A stretch of DNA of 46,059 bases from Flavobacteriaceae bacterium. GTDB lineage: Bacteria; Bacteroidota; Bacteroidia; Flavobacteriales; Weeksellaceae. This document shows, piece by piece, positions 44,465 to 46,059 of the stretch. Within the stretch, counting starts at the first letter, position 1, and each line of letters opens with the position of its first letter. The translations under genes and the position numbers were made by a program. The notes beneath the pieces were generated by a model that saw nothing but the letters and a program-made list of their open reading frames with translations, was not told the origin of the DNA and did not search any database. The DNA is taken from the NCBI GenBank assembly GCA_031277475.1, contig JAITMJ010000151.1, positions 1-46,059 on the forward strand, in the 5' to 3' direction.

Positions 44465-44690
44465 TTTTAGCCCCTGTCCCCGAAGGGGAAAAAGCCCTAA
44501 TTTTATTTATTGTTTTTAATTTTCTTTTTCTTTTAATTTTTGTGCCGCTCTACGAGCGGATTTTTTATTATCACTCTAAATCCATAGGCTTACGCCTATG
44601 GTTATTCACATTCAGTCCTACGGACTGTTCTCATTTTTCCGATTTTATATTAATCTATAATTTAAAATCTATAATTTTCTTTTAACGCTT
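44465..44690 (-). repeat. Direct repeat copy B between atpH and the small gene
   Basis: Holds CCCCGAAGGGG (44478-44488), the T-rich stretch starting CTAATTTTATTTATTGTTTT near 44498, and three hairpins: CCGCTC-TAC-GAGCGG (44545-44559), CCATAGGC-TTAC-GCCTATGG (44582-44601, a perfect 8-bp stem) and CAGTCC-TAC-GGACTG (44613-44627). Most differences from copy A are small. The rest of the space to 44764 is AT-rich with no gene. Confidence 0.8.
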
Positions 44691-44764
44691 GGTCAAAATC
44701 TCAACGTCATTCTTGCCACTTTTGCCTCTATATTTTTGTTTTTCTTTCATTTGAATCGGCAAAT

Positions 44765-44786
44765 CCTTCGGGGGACAGGGGCTTTT
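44765..44786 (+). repeat. Inverted partial copy at the end of atpH
   Basis: CCTTCGGGGGACAGGGGCTT is the reverse complement of the first part of the repeats at 43955, 44469 and 45847. It overlaps the atpH stop codon (44785-44787). Confidence 0.7.
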
Positions 44787-45324
44787 AATTCACCAAAAAC
44801 TCTTTTTTCAATTCGTTCAATTTTGATTTCACGGAAGCGTCTATTTGTTGATCGCCGACTCGCAAAATATATCCGCCCAAAATCTCGGTATTGATTGCGG
44901 TTTTCAAATCGAAATCTTTGGAATGGTTCACCAAATTTGTAGATTTCAAAATCTCTTTCACCACATTTGGGGAAAGTTGGGTAGCGGTCGTCAAAGAAAT
45001 TCTTTGAACGCCGTTCATATCTTCCACTTTGTCTATAAATTGGCGGGCAATATTTTTCAACTGCGTTTCTCTGCCGTGTTTTATGACTAAACTGACGAAA
45101 TTTTTCGTGGTTTGCGAAAAATTTTCAAAAATCAAGATTGCAGTCGCTATCTTTTTTTTCGCATCTACAAACGGCGTGGCAAAGAAAGCGTTGAGTTCTT
45201 TGCTTTCATTCATAATTTTCACAACGTCTTTCATTTCTGCGAAAATCGTTTCCACCGAAGCCGTTTCCGTAGAAAAATCGAGCAATCCTTGTGCGTATCT
45301 TTTGGCTACTTTTGAAGAGAGCAT
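44785..45324 (-). CDS. atpH: ATP synthase F1 subunit delta
   Basis: A 179-aa delta (OSCP-type) subunit that joins the F1 head to the peripheral stalk. It begins MLSSKVAKRYAQGLLD, typical of the family, has a helical N-terminal domain (residues 1-105) with KNFVSLVIKHGRETQLKNIA at its end, and a C-terminal part containing ILGGYILRVGDQQIDASVKS (about 148-167), the most conserved block of the family. It starts 2 bp after the atpF stop codon, so the two are co-transcribed. Confidence 0.93.
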   Translation of the reverse strand: MLSSKVAKRYAQGLLDFSTETASVETIFAEMKDVVKIMNESKELNAFFATPFVDAKKKIATAILIFENFSQTTKNFVSLVIKHGRETQLKNIARQFIDKVEDMNGVQRISLTTATQLSPNVVKEILKSTNLVNHSKDFDLKTAINTEILGGYILRVGDQQIDASVKSKLNELKKEFLVN

Positions 45325-45326
45325 TT

Positions 45327-45827
45327 TCAGTTAAGGTTTGTTTGGTTTAAATAGTTCTGAACCAGCGTGTTTTGAGCCTCGCTGTCATCCAATTTCTGTT
45401 TTAAAATCTGTTCGGCGATATTGATGGAAAGCGTCCCGATTTGATTTTTAATCTCTTGCATCGCCGCATTTTTTTCGGCAACGATGGTTTGTTTCGCTTG
45501 TTCGATCATTTTGTTGCCTTCCGTTTTGGCGGCATCTTTGGCTTCGCCTACGATTTTGTCTTTTATTTCTCGCGCTTCTTTCAAAATAGCGTCTCGTTCT
45601 ATTTTGGCTTCGCGGATGATTTGGTCGTTCTCTGCTTTCAGATTTTCCACTTCTTGTCTTGCCAATTTAGCCTGATTGAGAGAATCCACAATCGTGATTT
45701 CTCTTTCGTTGATGGCTTTGATAATGGGTTTCCAAGCGTATTTTTTCAATATGAAAATCAATATTAAAAAAATTGCGGACTGAATGATGAACAACCCCGA
45801 TGAAAATTTGTCTAATAAATCTGCCAT
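45327..45827 (-). CDS. atpF: ATP synthase Fo subunit b
   Basis: A 166-aa b subunit of the peripheral stalk. One N-terminal membrane helix (about residues 11-28, GLFIIQSAIFLILIFILKK) is followed by KKYAWKPIIKAINERE, the usual b-subunit signature, and then a long charged helix (about 45-135) that forms the dimeric stalk. It lies 2 bp upstream of atpH. In most flavobacteria atpE comes directly before atpF; here the gene before it is a beta-lactamase fragment 83 bp away, and no TAnnTTTG box is visible in between. Confidence 0.93.
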   Translation of the reverse strand: MADLLDKFSSGLFIIQSAIFLILIFILKKYAWKPIIKAINEREITIVDSLNQAKLARQEVENLKAENDQIIREAKIERDAILKEAREIKDKIVGEAKDAAKTEGNKMIEQAKQTIVAEKNAAMQEIKNQIGTLSINIAEQILKQKLDDSEAQNTLVQNYLNQTNLN

Positions 45828-45846
45828 AATATTTTTGCTTTTTATG

Positions 45847-45876
45847 AGCCCCTGTCCCCGAAGGGGAAAAAGCCCT
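45847..45876 (-). repeat. GAA-loop repeat between beta-lactamase and atpF
   Basis: GAGCCCCTGTCCCCGAAGG and following bases, with the hairpin CCCC-GAA-GGGG at 45856-45866 and the tail AAAAAGCCCTAAT, as in 44469-44500. Located 20 bp upstream of the atpF start. Confidence 0.75.
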
Positions 45877-45883
45877 AATAATT

Positions 45884-45918
45884 TAATTTTTAATTTCTAA
45901 TTCCTAATTTCTAATTTC
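45884..45918. repeat. Heptanucleotide microsatellite, five units
   Basis: Five tandem 7-bp units on the plus strand: TAATTTT, TAATTTC, TAATTCC, TAATTTC, TAATTTC. The last units overlap the stop codon (45911-45913) of the beta-lactamase-like gene. Confidence 0.8.
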
Positions 45919-46059
45919 TAATTAATCTATTGTCTTTCTGATAATAATCCCAAGTTATTTTAGCGATATCCGAAATTATTTTCTCGTTTGTTTCCTCATT
46001 TTCCGAGGAATCCGAAACCAAAACGCTGATGAAAACCGGATTTCCGTTTGGCAAAACAA
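45911..46059 (-). CDS. Class A beta-lactamase, C-terminal fragment (cut by window edge)
   Basis: A reading frame entering from the right edge and ending at TAG 45911-45913. The visible 48 or so residues include LPNGNPVFISVLVSDSSENE, then ETNEKIISDIAKITWDYY. This matches the last strand and C-terminal helix of class A serine beta-lactamases of the Bacteroidota subclass (LP-G-P--ISVLVSDS-ENEETNE--IA-IAK--W-YY pattern, from memory). The active-site motifs lie outside the window, so function cannot be confirmed; another serine hydrolase of this fold is possible. Same strand as atpF, 83 bp upstream of it. Confidence 0.65.
   Translation of the reverse strand, partial: VLPNGNPVFISVLVSDSSENEETNEKIISDIAKITWDYYQKDNRLIRN

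Overview
The window is AT-rich chromosomal DNA of a member of the Bacteroidota, most likely order Flavobacteriales and probably a Weeksellaceae (Chryseobacterium-like) bacterium. The basis is the set of conserved genes (topA with C-terminal GRFGP repeats, DUF1015 next to a short serA, YfhO, a 197-aa thymidine kinase, a CcoI-type P-ATPase), upstream boxes of the Bacteroidota type (TTG, about 18-20 nt, TAnnTTTG), few Shine-Dalgarno sequences, and the tail of a class A beta-lactamase. No tRNA, rRNA, insertion sequence or CRISPR array was seen.

Layout. 0-10.6 kb is core genome: a small membrane ORF, topA (-), rnr (+), a DUF1015 gene plus serA (-), and a large YfhO-family membrane protein (+). 10.8-31.5 kb is one tightly packed minus-strand accessory block of eight genes: a 730-aa protein, a 1125-aa polymorphic-toxin-like protein, two probable immunity genes around an orphan toxin-domain ORF, giants of 2130 and 2070 aa, and a 196-aa protein. 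None has an evident signal peptide. One good promoter lies just upstream of the first gene. Behind it are a truncated homologue of the 2130-aa giant (31.6-32.0 kb) and an endolysin-like amidase with two SH3b domains (32.2-33.2 kb). 33.6-42.2 kb is again core or household genome: tdk, two hypothetical genes, tpx, an S9 oligopeptidase, a CcoI/FixI-type copper P-ATPase, tatA and a PAP2 phosphatase. 42.4-45.8 kb carries the ATP synthase genes atpF, atpH and atpA. They are interrupted by a small antitoxin-like gene inside a direct repeat, atpG is not next to atpA, and the end of a beta-lactamase gene lies where atpE would be expected.

The best candidate for an undescribed system is the 20-kb giant-protein operon. 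My reading (inference) is a toxin-deployment locus: two very large structural or adhesive proteins and a 730-aa protein encoded with an exchangeable toxin/immunity cassette. No sheath, tube, baseplate, VgrG, Rhs, type 9 sorting domain or TcA gene is visible, so no known delivery system explains it.

The second theme is small palindromic repeats. One family has GAA/TTC-loop hairpins, another TAC-loop hairpins, and there is a composite of CTGAGC/GTCGAAG and GAGATACGAG blocks. They crowd the atp intergenic spaces, form a short tandem array before the P-ATPase gene, and one cluster sits in frame inside the yfhO-like gene.
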